From positions 10,966,501 through 11,030,500 of the forward strand of contig CM060887.1 in assembly GCA_030762935.1 (NCBI GenBank): a stretch of DNA of 64,000 nucleotides. The letters run 5' to 3'. This document shows positions 22,508-33,863 of the stretch, one piece after another (within the stretch, counting starts at the first letter, position 1; every line of letters begins with the position of its first letter). Made by a program: the position numbers and the translations under genes. A model generated the notes under the pieces. The model worked only from the letters and a program-made list of their open reading frames with translations. It was not told where the DNA came from and did no database searches. Source of the DNA: Hymenopus coronatus. Lineage: Eukaryota; Arthropoda; Insecta; Mantodea; Hymenopodidae.

Positions 22508-23737
22508 AAAAGGGCACTTTCTTGCCTAATTAAATAACGTGATGCTTGTAGTTCAACTTCCTGTTATGTAAGTAGTGTGGTGCTTTAACCTTTTCACTAT
22601 GGTGAAAGAAATCGGAAATTTGATTTTGGCCAATAACACCTGCCCTTAAATGTGTGTATTTCAAGTTGAAAACACAATAATTTGCGTTAATAACTAAAAC
22701 AAGTCAGTATAGTAATATGTTTCAAAATTAATAAAACAGATCCCACACCAATTGCTTCTAACTGCCCCGTGAACATCCAGGAATGCCGAACCACCGATTA
22801 TTTAACCTGGGCCCTCCCCATCCTAAACCACAGGAGATATAGAGCACCTGGCTTGCCTCCCCACACCTTACCAGACAGATATTCTTGGTTTAAAAATTTC
22901 TGCAGGAGATTATGACATTCTAATACTTACAAAGAAACAGTTTTCAAAACTTTAAATTGTTCCACAGGATGCAGGTTTCGAAACAGAAGCTTGAAATTGT
23001 TTATGCCTGATTAAAACTAGTACAAAAGAAAATTGATGGGATGACTTTTTTTTTCTAATATCACCAGTGCTTGTGTAATTAAATAATAAACTTCATATTT
23101 CTATAGAAAAAATAAAAAATTAATAAAATGATATTTAAATAATTTGTTTCTTCTAAACTAAAATTGAAGAAAAGTGCTGCAGAGGAGAGAAGGAAGAGGT
23201 AGGAGGGCCCAACTTGTGTCTGAAGGGTTTTAGACTGTTTGAAGGTATGCAACTTAGAGGGAAAATGTTTTGAACTTTAAAACTAGTTTACAGTTTTTTC
23301 AACATTTTTTAGGTTTTATTCAAGTTATCTTATTTAGAATAGGTTCTTAAACAGAAAAAAAAAAGTTTCTGTCATATGCTTTTTTAAAATTCTTAATATT
23401 GTTTTAGATATTGACTTTTAATGTCAATTGCATTATAAAATTTCTTGAAAATTTGCCTGTTTCTTGCTTTAATTTTTTTACCTCTAGAACTAATGGTGAT
23501 ACAATAAATTCATATGACAGCTCTGTTTCTGATACTTACATGCATATTTTAAAAAATAAAAAAAAAAAAAAATTCATCATTTTCATCGTATGGAGTGACT
23601 TGAACTTTGCGCCAGATTTTTAATTTAAAAATTAATAACTAAAAAACTACTTGTGTAACATAAACTAAATTTTAAAGCATGTAACTACCGTACAACATAA
23701 ATGCATGTTAAAACTTTCAGCTGATTAGTTGAAAACT
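22504..23737. other. Unassigned AT-rich spacer with a SINE scrap
   Basis: About 22793-22870 resembles the S8 SINE at 17.3 kb (GATTATTTAACCTGGGCCCT). The rest is very AT-rich with several A runs and no recognised gene. Confidence 0.35.
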
Positions 23738-23884
23738 GTTGGGTCGCTATGTGAAACAATTGACATTCCAATATCTTTTCTTGCCAAGAATAAACAAACG
23801 AGAAACGAAAAGAAAGATGTGCTTCCGTTTGAGAAAATGGCTTAAACTGAAACCAATAATTCGGAATATCTCGAAAACGCTTAA

Positions 23885-23921
<37 letters not shown>

Positions 23922-24248
23922 GATATAAATTAAGCGTTTTATGACATCCATATTTTTTTTGTTTTTTGTTTTTTTGTATATCGCTTTTGGTTTACCAGTT
24001 ATACAAAATTCATCCAGAATGAAGAGGTCTTCGGAGGCTATTCCCAGGCAGTTCAAGATATACATTCTATTTGTGATGTAAATACCATTAAGACGGTATT
24101 TTAATCCCAACAGAGTCATTTTTGAGAATCAAAATTTTAGACGGAGAGATATTCCTCAAAGTATTTGTATCGCATCCTTGGAAGATACTGCATTAAATAA
24201 CCAAGTTTGGTATTTTATCGTTTTCGTTTTTGAGTTATGGTGTTTACA

Positions 24249-24281
<33 letters not shown>

Positions 24282-24372
24282 CTTTCTAAAAAATTGTTTT
24301 GGCATACAGGGACCTTAAAGTGTGTATTTCCGGTGAAATCTTGGTATTGAATTTTTGGATGGAATACAATAA
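23738..24372 (+). mobile_element. Helentron-like element, truncated at both ends
   Basis: It starts inside the body (GGGTCGCTATGTGAAACAA). The A run at 23892-23920 marks the internal A tract. It carries (AC)n at 24250-24279 and the CCGGTGAAATCTTGGTATTG stretch, then stops before the palindrome. Confidence 0.8.
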
Positions 24373-24596
24373 AATGTGTTTGAATACTTAAAACTTAATA
24401 CTTTGGATGAAAAATGTTATGCAAATAAAAAACAAAATTTTAGCGATTATTGAACAGGCTGTGACGTCATCGGTTAAAACCGTAGATGGCTATATATATT
24501 ACATATATACCAGATTGCCCAACAACGCCGTATTTCACGTGTGCAGCTCCTCCATTTAAAGAATTGCAGATCTCAAAAGGGCAAGCCTAAGTAAAA

Positions 24597-25104
24597 GTTG
24601 AAGGGGTCAACGCAACAGTGGTCTAACCCTCCCCAACACCCAATTTGCGATATTGATGCCATCTGTGAGATTTTCCTGCGAAATAACTTCCCACCATATG
24701 GCTAGGACCAAAACCTTCTCGTTGTAGTGCAACTGTCGTCTAACCATAAATGGCCAATGAGAGGTCAGCATCTTGGTGACGTGTAACAACAACAACAAAT
24801 GTGGCTAATGCTAAAATCATGCTGAAATTGTGGCAGGAGGAATCATGGTGTGGAAACACGAGAAAGAAGAAAAGAAATTCAGGAGAGGAATATTTCGCAG
24901 AACAGCAAAGAAAGTCGAATTACGCGAACACGGCTCACCATGTGCTTGCAAACATAAGTGCTACCAGATGTTTACAGAAGAACGTAGAGTCATATTTAAA
25001 CAATTTTTGCAACACTGAGTGTTTAACTTTAACTCAAGTTTTTCTCCTTTTTTAAAAAAAAAAAATGGGTTAGACCACTGTTGCACTGACCCCCTCAATT
25101 GACA
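24597..25104. mobile_element. Small DNA transposon with about 33-bp terminal inverted repeats
   Basis: The left end reads TTGAAGGGGTCA..GCAACAG with GTGGTCTAACCC following. The reverse complement of the right end reads TTGAGGGGGTCA..GCAACAG with GTGGTCTAACCC. The ends are nearly perfect inverted repeats about 470 bp apart. The interior carries a cysteine-cluster domain fragment rather than a transposase. A target duplication could not be fixed by eye. The superfamily is unknown. Confidence 0.75.
24830..25021 (+). pseudogene. Cysteine-cluster domain fragment inside the inverted-repeat element
   Basis: The frame encodes about 62 residues. A basic N-terminal half (KHEKEEKKFRRGIFRRTAKK) is followed by HGSPCACKHKCYQMFTEE and RRVIFKQF, then a stop. 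C-x-C-x3-C plus R..IF..F is an arrangement I associate with short N-terminal domains of arthropod transposon-type proteins of unclear function. No downstream nuclease domain is present, so this is a truncated module at best. The link to a specific family is from memory and unverified. Confidence 0.42.
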
Positions 25105-25269
25105 GTGACGGTATAACTCAGACCAGAGCAATTGGCAGGCTGAGGGCAGGTGTGATAGACGTGTCCCTGTTCTCGGAGAGAACTTAACCACGTGCTGACG
25201 GGATTGTGGGGTTTTGCAGGCGGTTCTATGATGGTGCAACGGCCATTGTGCACCGCTGGTGTGTTTATC

Positions 25270-25925
25270 AAAATGTTTGTTTTGAGGTTTTAATTTTGAA
25301 TCCAAGCAACTCTTGAAGGATTATAAGGAGCTTAGCCGTAGCAGCTGTTGGAGGTGCTCCTTCGTTACCGGGAATGCCCGCAAGCCATGCGGGGAAGCCG
25401 GTATGGCCTGAAGCGGCGGTTTGTGGATTGTAATCCCCAAGAGACCTAACCAGGGCGCTCCGATGGAATGGTAACCCTTCATTGAATTTTGTTACCCGAC
25501 GCCTAATCTCGTCCTCCAGGTATAGTAGACCAGAGGCTTCGTGCAGGAGTCTCGTTGGAAAGCCACGAGGCACAGAATAGATAGTACCCGCTGAAGCAAC
25601 AGCAGACTGAAGTCTGCCGCCATGCCACAGATCTCACAGGCGTAGATTAGCAAGGGGACTATGAGAGCCCTCAAAAGGCGCAACTTAAGGGGAACCGGCA
25701 TCGTGGACTTCAGCATCGGGGACTTCAGCACCGTGACCCCGACACCTCAGTTCCCTGATGTGCTCCCCAAAAGTGACGCCCCTGTCAAGCTTCACCCCCA
25801 ATAGGTACTGGTGACGGTATAAGTGCGAGCGTCCTGGTACATATCGGCGGAAACGGTGGGGGAACCACGTTCATTGAGAGGAGTTCCCAGAATTGAATTA
25901 GAGTCTGACCTCGTAAACAGAAAGC
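25270..25925 (-). pseudogene. Non-LTR retrotransposon reverse transcriptase, C-terminal remnant
   Basis: Minus-strand pieces in order: YLLGVKLDRGVTFGEHIREL, LKLRLLRALIVPLLIYACEI, LLLLQRVLSILCLVAF, RGFPTRLLHEASGLLYLEDE and IRRRVTKFNEG. These match the thumb/connection part of Jockey-I-type LINE polymerases: YLGV.L, then a Y..E.W-like position, then V.....L...LG...L..EI. At least two frameshifts and a short local duplication near 25690-25730 break it. The polymerase fingers and palm are absent. Confidence 0.75.
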
Positions 25926-25961
25926 AGTGCAAGCATGTCGAAAAGGGTAACATGGTTAACA

Positions 25962-26688
25962 TCAGTTACAAGCTTATTCTTCTATCTACCTCTTGCTAAT
26001 CAGACAAACACTGCAGAAATGGCTTTATAAGTAGAAGTGAAATAATGGAACACACTACACTAAAGCGATAGTCAAATCTTTTAAAAGCTGGTTGCCATGT
26101 ATTTGAAATCCGTATCCGGTTAGGTATTTTAAAACCGAAACCAATAACAAGGAATATCTCAAAAATGGTCAGTTCTACGAAAAAAATCAATAAGGCATAA
26201 ATTGTGTGTTTTAACGAGATCTATATTTTTTGTATGGTAAGCTTCTGAATATCTATTATGGTTTACCAGTTATGTAAAATTCAGCAAAATGCATACAGAA
26301 TAAAGAGGTATTCAGAGGATATTACCAGAAAATTCATGGTATGCATTCTATTTGTGATGAAAAATATGGTATTTTAGTCTAAATTGTTAGGACCATTCTT
26401 GAGAATCAACATTTTCAATTTTTTCCATGTAAAGGGTAGTCTGGAAATAGGAAATGTTTCTAAAAACGTTCGTGTCGCATGCTAAACTTAAATACCAAGT
26501 TAAGTGTTTTAGGGACCTTTCGTTTTTTAATTATCGGTTCACAGACACACACGGATTTTATATATATATATATATTTGGGGATACAGGGACCATAAAGAG
26601 TGAATTTCCGGTGAAATCTGGGAATCGAATTTTTGGAGGGAGTGCAATACCTTCTCTAACTACGTACCATGTACGATGTAGACAAAGT
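25962..26688 (+). mobile_element. Helentron-like element, diverged left end
   Basis: The left terminus is unclear (CATCAGTTACAAGCTTATTC). The body follows the variant subfamily (AAAGCGATAGTCAAATCTT). It carries an ACACACAC run followed by (AT)n at 26560-26576, and ends CATGTACGATGTAGACAAAG. Confidence 0.78.
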
Positions 26689-26706
26689 AAAAACATACAT
26701 GAGAGC

Positions 26707-26908
26707 TGGTAGTGTTTTAACGCCCGCAGGCGGCGACACTGATGAAACATGAATGAATATGGAGCACCGGTGGAATGCGATGGCGGGGGAAACCGGAGAA
26801 CCCGCCCCAGCGCCGTTTTGTCCACCACACATCTCACATGCGGTCGCTTGGGATCGAACCCGGGCCTTCTAGGTGAGAGGCGAGTGGTCTAACCACTCGG
26901 CCACAGCG
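26707..26908 (-). mobile_element. tRNA-derived SINE, family S1, with perfect target duplication
   Basis: On the minus strand: GGCCGAGTGGTTAGACCACT, B box GGGTTCGATCCC, the CATGTGAGATGTGTGGTGGA core and the CGGGCGTTAAAACACTA tail. CATGAGAGC flanks it at 26698-26706 and 26909-26917. The perfect 9-bp duplication implies a fairly recent insertion. Confidence 0.95.
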
Positions 26909-26917
26909 CATGAGAGC

Positions 26918-27283
26918 ACGTAATGTTTCGCCATAATATTGAAAAGTCACTCCTAATACTTCAAATAACAAAAATAAGAGAATTCAAAACTGTAACATAA
27001 CTTTCTGCATAGGTAAGAGCTTTGAATTGCATTCTGAACTTAGAGGCTGATATATCGTAGAAGAAAGATGAAGGGAATATTGCAGTTTCATTGATGGTAC
27101 CCAAGAGCATTGTTAAGAATAGCGAGGGATAACTAACTACCCCTGAGGAAAAAAAAAAAAACAAAAAAACTCGTAGAGCTTGGAAGAAAAACACCATTGT
27201 GAAATACGGCAATAAACTTAAAGGAAAGACATATAAAGAAGGGGGGAAGAATAGACGTAAAAATCTGATGCGTTACATTTACA
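26918..27283. other. Unassigned spacer ending in a Helentron-like terminus scrap
   Basis: Nothing was recognised until 27261-27283, where TCTGATGCGTTACATTTACA matches the TCTGATG end of the dominant family. It directly abuts the next copy. Confidence 0.4.
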
Positions 27284-27976
27284 TTTTTACTTTTTGAAAA
27301 AGGTCCGCGTGTGTGGACAACATAGCTCAAAAACGGAAAGACCGTTAAATACCAAACTTGGTATTTTCCAAATGTACGACACGAATGTTTTCAAGGAAAT
27401 CCCTCACCCTAAACTACCCTTTACATAAAATGTTTTTCGAAAATTTTGGCTCTTAACGATTTTGATTAAAATGCTCTATATTAAATATATTTACACGACA
27501 AATAAAATGTCCATATTGAATTTTCTGGGAATAGCCTCTGAAGAACTCTTTATTATAGATACATTTTGCAGAATTTTGCTTAACTGCTTAGCCGTAAGAG
27601 ATAGACAAAAACTTACTAAACAAAATATGTAGAACTCGTTGAAAAACACAATTAAGGTCATATACATTTTTTTCGTGGAGTTGACCACTTATGAGATATT
27701 CCTCGTTTTTTGTAGCAGTTTTAAACTGCTAAAACTTTTCACATACGAGAATTTGTCAACTCCTGGCAATGCAAAGAAACGGATTTCATCCACATGGCAA
27801 CCAGCTTTTAAAATATTTTACTATCGTTTTAGCCTAGAGTATTCCCTTTGTGCTTACAAGAAAGCATTTCTGCTAATGTTTATCTCGATTAGCATGAAGT
27901 AGACAGAAAAATAAGCTTTATAACAATAATGTATTACAGAGATATAGAGAAAGTCACGTGGATGGAACACGTAAGA
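27284..27976 (-). mobile_element. Helentron-like element lacking its palindrome end
   Basis: It starts TTTTTACTTTTTGAAAAAGG, joining the first bases directly to the GT-run region and so deleting the palindrome. It ends TCACGTGGATGGAACACGTA. Confidence 0.82.
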
Positions 27977-28044
27977 TTTTTCACTATATATTCTTAAACA
28001 GCCTATTCTAAATATTTCATGCTAAGCGAGGTAAGGCCCCGTTA

Positions 28045-28204
28045 TTGGACGAGTGGTCAGACCACTCGCCTCTCCCAAGCGACGGCATGTGGGATTTGTG
28101 GTGGACAAAGTGGCGCAGGGGCGGGTTTTCTCCGGGTTCCCCATCTTCTTTCCATGTATCGTCAGTGTCACAGTAGTAAAAAGGGGCGTTAAATACTCCA
28201 AAAA
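28045..28204 (+). mobile_element. tRNA-derived SINE, family S1, deleted head
   Basis: CGAGTGGTCAGACCACTCGC is followed directly by CCAAGCGACGGCATGTGGGA, so the B box is lost. The tail GGGGCGTTAAATACTCC remains. Confidence 0.8.
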
Positions 28205-28207
28205 AAA

Positions 28208-28680
28208 TCTGATGTGTTCCATTCACATGACTTTCTCTACATCTCTGCAACAAATTATTGTTAAAAAACGTTTGCTTCTATTTACTTCATGCTCATCGAG
28301 AAAAGATAAGCAGAATTAGTGCTATTACTTGCTTGCTTGTAAGTAGAAGCGAAATAAGGGAGTACCATGGGTTAAAGTGATAGTCAAAAGCCGGTTGCTA
28401 TGTGACTGAAGTTCCTTTGTACGGACAGGATTTGAAAAATTCCTGTAAGAGAAAAGTATAAGTTTTTCAAGGCTGAAACCAAAAACAGGGAATGCCTAAA
28501 AAGCGATCAACTTCACGAACAAAAATGTGTATAACATACATTGTCTGTTTTAATGTGCTCTACATTTTTTGTGTGCTTTACCAGTTATACAAAATTCCGT
28601 AAAATTCATCCAGAATAAAGTAGTCTTCAGAGGCTATTCCCAGAAAATTCAAGATATACATTTTATTTGTCAGGTAAATA
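28208..28680 (+). mobile_element. Helentron-like element, left half
   Basis: It begins TCTGATGTGTTCC immediately after the SINE tail and stops at GTCAGGTAAATACC. There the sequence switches to an opposite-strand copy at the inner palindrome. Confidence 0.83.
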
Positions 28681-29260
28681 CCAAACTTGGTATTTAAGTT
28701 CAGTATCTTCCAAGGATGCGACACGAAGATTTTCAAGAAAGTCCTCCCCAGCTACCCTTTACATGGAGAAAGTTTCGAAAATTGTGATTTTCTCCAAAAT
28801 GGCTCTAACTATTATGATTAAAATATCGCATACTAAAGATATACACCTGATAAATAAAATGTATATCTTAAGTTTTCTGGGAATAGCCTCTGAATACTAC
28901 TTTATTCTGGATGAGTTTTTCGGAAATTTACAAAATTGGCAAACCGTAAGACAAAAACTTACTTAAAAGAAACATAGATCACGTTAAAATATACAATTTA
29001 TGTTAGAGTGGATCGTTTTTTAGATACTCTTCGTTATTAGTTTCAGGTTTAACAAACAAAGGAACTTCAGTCACATAGCAACCATCTTTTGACGAATACT
29101 TTAGCCTGTGTTACTTCCTTATTTCCTTTCTACTGACAAGGAAGCAAGTAATAAGACTATTTGTGCTAATTTTTTCTCGATTAGCATGAATTAAATAGAA
29201 GTTTAAGCTTCTAATTTGTTGCAGAGAAAGAGAAAGTCATGTGAATGAAACATATCATAT
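28681..29260 (-). mobile_element. Helentron-like element, palindrome end missing
   Basis: It starts at AAACTTGGTATTTAAGTTC in the inner palindrome and ends GTCATGTGAATGAAACATAT. It forms an inverted junction with the preceding half copy. Confidence 0.83.
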
Positions 29261-29268
29261 TTTTTATA

Positions 29269-29369
29269 CAAGGGACTCTAAAACTTGTATTTCCGGTGAA
29301 ATCTCGGTATAGAATTTGGGTGGAGTGCAATACCATCTACCTACGTACTATGTAGTATGTAAAGAAAGT
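29269..29369 (+). mobile_element. Helentron-like hairpin-end fragment
   Basis: It starts just after a T run and holds the CCGGTGAAATCTCGGTAT stretch and a diverged palindrome, ending AAAGAAAGT. It is probably the remainder of the plus-strand copy at 28208-28680. Confidence 0.8.
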
Positions 29370-30035
29370 TAAAATAGAGGAAACACTTGCAGGTGAGTGG
29401 TAATCTATCACCTGCTGTTAGATATATTTGTTCTACACTATTTCAAACTGTTGCTAAGACGACAAAGTAAATGCAATTCTTCTCACTTTACTTTTGCTAA
29501 CTTTTAAGTCTAGCTTGTGCAAAGGACAGCTGCAAACATATCATACGTTCTCTCTACTTCGAAATACAGCTAAATCGAATAGCAGCGTTTGCAAGTGTTT
29601 CTTTCTGTCTACCTTTAGGAATCAGACAGGTATTGGAGTTCTCTCAACAAATCCTGTGTTACATTCACACGTCTTTCCTTAACCTCTGTGATTCATTAAT
29701 GGCTAATAAAATATACAAAGCTGTTTTTTCTAGGTTTTTCAGAAATGACTATATTACACACTTCGGTATAAATCGTACAATGGGAATAGTGGTAGTCGAA
29801 ATTTAAGAACAGGGTGCTATATAGTGGCTTTATAATGTCGTGCCTTTTCCATGCAATTTTGGGAACAACTGAATATCAAAATGACAGAGAGTTGGACAAT
29901 TCAACTATTAATAATATCTCGGAGATGGTTTATGCCACAAAATGTTTTTTAAATCCTTTCTGCGTTTTCTGTGTCATGCATTTTTCTCTATCGCTTAACG
30001 CTTACTAGTTATACTAGATTACACAATACTACGTC
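29370..30035. other. Unassigned AT-rich spacer
   Basis: Nothing was recognised. A few open frames of about 60 residues lack motifs. Confidence 0.3.
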
Positions 30036-30172
30036 GACCTCCGTGGTGTAATGGTTACCATGCTAATTTCATATACCAAGATCGCGGGTTCAAACCCGGA
30101 TTTTCTTGGGTGCAAAAATCCTTAGCATGACCTCCTTCGTTGGTCCTGTGTCGTAGACTTACGGCACATAAA
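30036..30172 (+). mobile_element. tRNA-derived SINE, family S2, short copy
   Basis: The head CCTCCGTGGTGTAATGGTTA and the B box GGGTTCAAACCCGG are followed by a core AAAATCCTTAGCATGACCTC and GTGTCGTAGACTTACGGCAC. It ends at a T run where a Helentron-like fragment starts. Confidence 0.88.
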
Positions 30173-30177
30173 TTATT

Positions 30178-30269
30178 TTTTTTTTTTGGATTCAGAGGTA
30201 CTCAGGACATGTATTTTTGGTGACATCTCAGTACCTTTTCCATCTACTATGTACGGGGTAGAGGAAAGA
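30178..30269 (+). mobile_element. Helentron-like hairpin-end fragment
   Basis: A T run, GGATTCAGAGG, a degenerate CATTTTTGGTGACATCTC-like stretch and ACTATGTACGGGGTAGAGGA. The rest of the copy is absent. Confidence 0.7.
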
Positions 30270-30781
30270 AAAAATAAAAACTTTTATTGTTTGGCATATT
30301 TTTACCTGTCTCAGGCGTTTGTGCGTGCATTCGCGAGATAGGGTTCAAATTCCACGGGCCGAAAAATATCACAGTTTTATTTCTTTATTTGTATTCTATT
30401 TTATTAATTTATTTGTTTGTTTTGTGGTTTCTCTCTGTGGCAAAGTAAATACCGGATTGGATATATAATACCGCAAACGTTCCTCTTTCAATGGGGGAAA
30501 AAAAGAGTAAAAATTAAAATAGTAATAGCAAATGCGCTGCTATTTACAGATAAGGAAACCAAGTAGACTGGACTACACCCTAAATGTATCTACATGGTCA
30601 GTGTAAAAGCAGATATATACTCTTCGATCTGAGTTACAGCTGACTAGCACTAAGGCCTTGTGGCGAAGTAGCACGATATGATGCAGGGATGAGACTTAAG
30701 ACGGCTAAAACACGCATTCACGAGGTAGATACTGTCAAGAAAGTACTAGGAATTGATCATTTAAAAATCCTGTTTAAAAGG
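30270..30781. other. Unassigned spacer with a tRNA-like scrap
   Basis: About 30315-30365 reads like the B-box half of a tRNA-derived repeat (AGGGTTCAAATTCCACGGGC). Otherwise nothing was recognised. Confidence 0.35.
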
Positions 30782-31143
30782 TGATTCGAAATCATTGTTG
30801 TCGCTAAGTTGGTACAACTTTCCTCTATACCCACGCGCAGTTTGATCGTCATCTGTCACCTAGTTTGTTTACAGTACGCCATTTTGTTAGTTCATCTCAA
30901 AGGTGATTTGCGATTTTACGATGGATACAAATATTGAACAAAGAATCTGTCTCAAATGTAGGTATTTCGTGTGCCGAATCGCTGAAAATGTTACAGAGGG
31001 CTTACGGTGAATCGACTTTATCAAAAACACGTGCATATGAGTGGTACAGTGCATTCAAAAGAGGTCGAGATGTGGTGGAAGATTTGCCTCGCTCTGGTCG
31101 GCCATCAACGGTTTCAACTGAACTGAACATCGCTAAGTGAAGA
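30782..31143 (+). pseudogene. Mariner-like transposase, N-terminal remnant
   Basis: After a leader that includes TTGTTGTCGCTAAGTTGGTA, which could be the terminal repeat, an ATG at about 30920 opens MDTNIEQRICLK. One frameshift later the frame reads ISCAESLKMLQRAYGESTLS, KTRAYEWYSAFKRGRDVVED and LPRSGRPSTVS, then a stop at 31138. This is the mariner-type helix-turn-helix (HTH_48) with its linker GRPS motif. The catalytic domain is missing because the sequence joins a Helentron-like piece at 31144. Length is about 75 of roughly 345 residues. Confidence 0.85.
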
Positions 31144-31146
31144 TAA

Positions 31147-31436
31147 TGTCAGGTAAATTTCTTTAATATATGATATTTTAATCAAAATCGTTAGAGCCAT
31201 TTTTTAGAAAATCAAACTTTTCGAAAAAAGTTCCATGTGAAGGGTAGTTTGGGGTGGGGGGACTTTTCTCAAAATCTTCGTGTCGCATCCCTGGAAGATA
31301 CCAAACTTAAATACCAAGTTTGGATACAGGGGGTCCTAAAACATGTATTTCCGGTGATATCTCGGTATCGAATTGTTGGGTGAAATACAATACTTCTCTA
31401 TCCCTATGTACATTGTACATATGGGACTAGAGAAAG
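31147..31436 (+). mobile_element. Helentron-like element, right third
   Basis: It starts at GTCAGGTAAATTTCTTTAAT and lacks the microsatellite. It ends CATATGGGACTAGAGAAAGT with an altered palindrome. Confidence 0.8.
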
Positions 31437-31933
31437 TAAAACGTTATAGCTTTGTTATCCTTGATGCCCACGTTTTATTGGGAAGGCTGCACTCATTTTT
31501 ATGGTTTTTTTTTTGCGTATTTATCTGTGCATATAAAGAACATTCATTGATTGCTTTTTGCAGTAGTGTTCGATTCCTCGTTAGATGTGAAAGGTTGCAT
31601 TGCCGAGACAAAAGAGCGGAGGAAGTAGACTCCCAGTCACTTATCGGACAAGAGGACACCATTTCCTGCGTGCCAACTTCTCTCGGATTGTCGACTCTTG
31701 AAGAGTCTCCAACTTTTTCCTTTTGACGCCTCAAGTCTTTCAGTTTCCCCACCTCCTCTCTACATGCCGCCTGAAAATGTTCTTCGTTATTGATTTCGCT
31801 CAACTCTTTGAGAGCTTATGTGGAACCATTTGAGCAGCATGTGTTTGACGCAAATGCAAGGCTGGTGTATCACATCATGGAAAACAATGGAAACATATCA
31901 GCTGTCATCACCTCAGTATCCTGTCCTGTTGTC
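31437..31933. other. Unassigned segment with a long minus-strand open frame
   Basis: A minus-strand frame at 31444-31803 encodes 119 residues rich in Lys, Glu and Ser (for example EEVGKLKDLRRQKEKVGDSS). A plus-strand frame overlaps it. There is no recognised domain, and the stretch is less AT-rich than its flanks. It could be a fragment of a host exon or of an unrecognised transposon. Confidence 0.3.
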
Positions 31934-32226
31934 GCCCTCCGTGGTGTAATGGTTACCATGCTAACTTCATATACCCAAGGTCGCGGGTTCAAACCCGGCG
32001 GAGGACGATGGATTTTTTCGGGTGAGAAAATCCTTAGCATGGCTATCTTCGGAAGGAAAGTAAACCCGTGGGCCCCGTGTCGTAGATTTGCAGCACGTAA
32101 AAGAACCTCAAGCCCGATAGAAAGGCCTCTGAGCAAAATTAAGCGGTCTTTAACGCCCAGTATAGAACGGGACGCTGAGAACCAAAGCAGTTAAAGAGCG
32201 TCCGTAAATAAAACGCCATTTCTTTC
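31934..32226 (+). mobile_element. tRNA-derived SINE, family S2, long copy
   Basis: CCCTCCGTGGTGTAATGGTT, B box GGGTTCAAACCCGG, GAGAAAATCCTTAGCATGGC, GTGTCGTAGATTTGCAGCAC and CCTCTGAGCAAAATTAAGCG. It is about twice the length of the copy at 30036, giving a better view of the full unit. Confidence 0.9.
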
Positions 32227-32228
32227 TG

Positions 32229-32892
32229 AATAAAAAAAAAAACATTTTTGGAAAAAGGTCCGTGTGTGTGTGTCAGTCTGCCTATGTATCTGTGGACAGC
32301 ATAGCTAAAAAACGAAAAGACCGTTAAATACCAAACTTGGTATTTAAGCTTGATAACTTCCAAGGATGTGGCACGAAGATTTTCAAGAAAATCCTCCCAT
32401 CCTCAGCTAACCTTTACATAGAACTTTTTAAAAAAAATTGATTTTCTCAAAAATAGCTCTGACAATTTTGATTAAAATATTGTATATTAAATATATTTAC
32501 CTGACAAATAATATGTATGTCTTGAATTTTCTGGGAATAGCCTCTGAAGACTAATTTATTCTGGATGAATTTCACGGAATTTTGCATAACTGCTAAACCG
32601 TAAGAAATAGTCAAAAACTTACCACCCATAAATATAGAGCACATTAAAATACACCATTTAAGTTATATATATTTTTTTCGTGTAATAGATAGTTTTTGAG
32701 ATATTCCATGTTTTTGGTTTTAACTTTTTAAAACTTACATTTCTCATACAAGAATTTGTCAACACCTGTCTGTACAAAGGAACTATTTCTGCTAATTTTT
32801 TCTCGACTAGGCATAAGTAAATAAAAGAATAACTTTTTAACAATAATTTGTTGTAGAGATGTAGTTAAAGTCATATGAATGGAGCACGTCAG
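32229..32892 (-). mobile_element. Helentron-like element without hairpin end
   Basis: It begins at the internal A run (AAAAAAACATTTTTGG), then the GT run, palindrome and body, ending ATGAATGGAGCACGTCAGA. The SINE to its left abuts the same A run. Confidence 0.82.
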
Positions 32893-33522
32893 AATTTTTT
32901 GAAAAGGATACACTTTGATCGCTATTTCTATGCATCATATTTCTGTCATGGATTTTGGCAGAAATCCAGTTGCTCCACATGTAGGTTTGTTGATTTAAAA
33001 CTTTCGCTTGTAGATATTACTTTCTTCATCTGATGCACATCGGCTAAAGTATGGAATTGGCAACGTTTGCTGAAGTTTTTTACTCGGATAGACCGCAGTT
33101 TGATACCCGATCTGTTTGGCAAGGACTTGAGGCGGACGAGGGATTGAATTTCCGACCCGATAATGTAATGGAGTTTGAAGTAGGTCAGGTCTTTCCTTAC
33201 TTACCTATAACTTACACTTTTCTCCGGAGGCAAGAGGATAGTATTAATGGACTGTTGTATTTGGAGCACTGTTCGTCGACGTAACTGATTTCCACATGAT
33301 ATTTTAAACGTTTGAATTGGCGCCGGTGTGCCTTATCTAGGTCGCCGCCGTTTACTTTGGTTCGGCGGGGATCACTGGGTACTTCTGGAAAATATTAAGT
33401 TCGGTGCCCTAGGGGTTTGTCCTCAATTGCTTACCGTGCTTCAAATGAGCTCTGAGAACTCTGCAGAAGTTTTATCCCAACTTCGTAACATTTCAATAGT
33501 TACAACCACAACAACAAAAAAA
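32893..33522. other. Unassigned spacer with a plus-strand open frame
   Basis: Frame 33051-33284 (77 residues, MELATFAEVFYSDRPQFDTR...) is the longest. It has no recognised motif. GC is higher around 33300-33420. Confidence 0.3.
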
Positions 33523-33828
33523 TCTGATGCGTTCCATTCACAGGACTTTCTCTACATCTCTGCAACAAATTATTGTTAAAAAAGCTTATGCTTCTTTTGA
33601 CTTTATGCTCATCGATAAAAAATTAGCAGAAATAGTCTTATTTTCTTGTAAGTAGAAGCGAAACAAGGGAGTACCATCGATTAAGGTGATAGTCAAAAAC
33701 TGGTTGCTATGTGACTGAAGTTCCTTTGTTTGCATGGGCAGGAGTTGACAAGTTCCTGTATGAGAAAATTATAAGTGTTTTATAGCTGAAACCAAAAACA
33801 AGCAATGCCTCAAAAATGATCAACTCCA

Positions 33829-33863
<35 letters not shown>

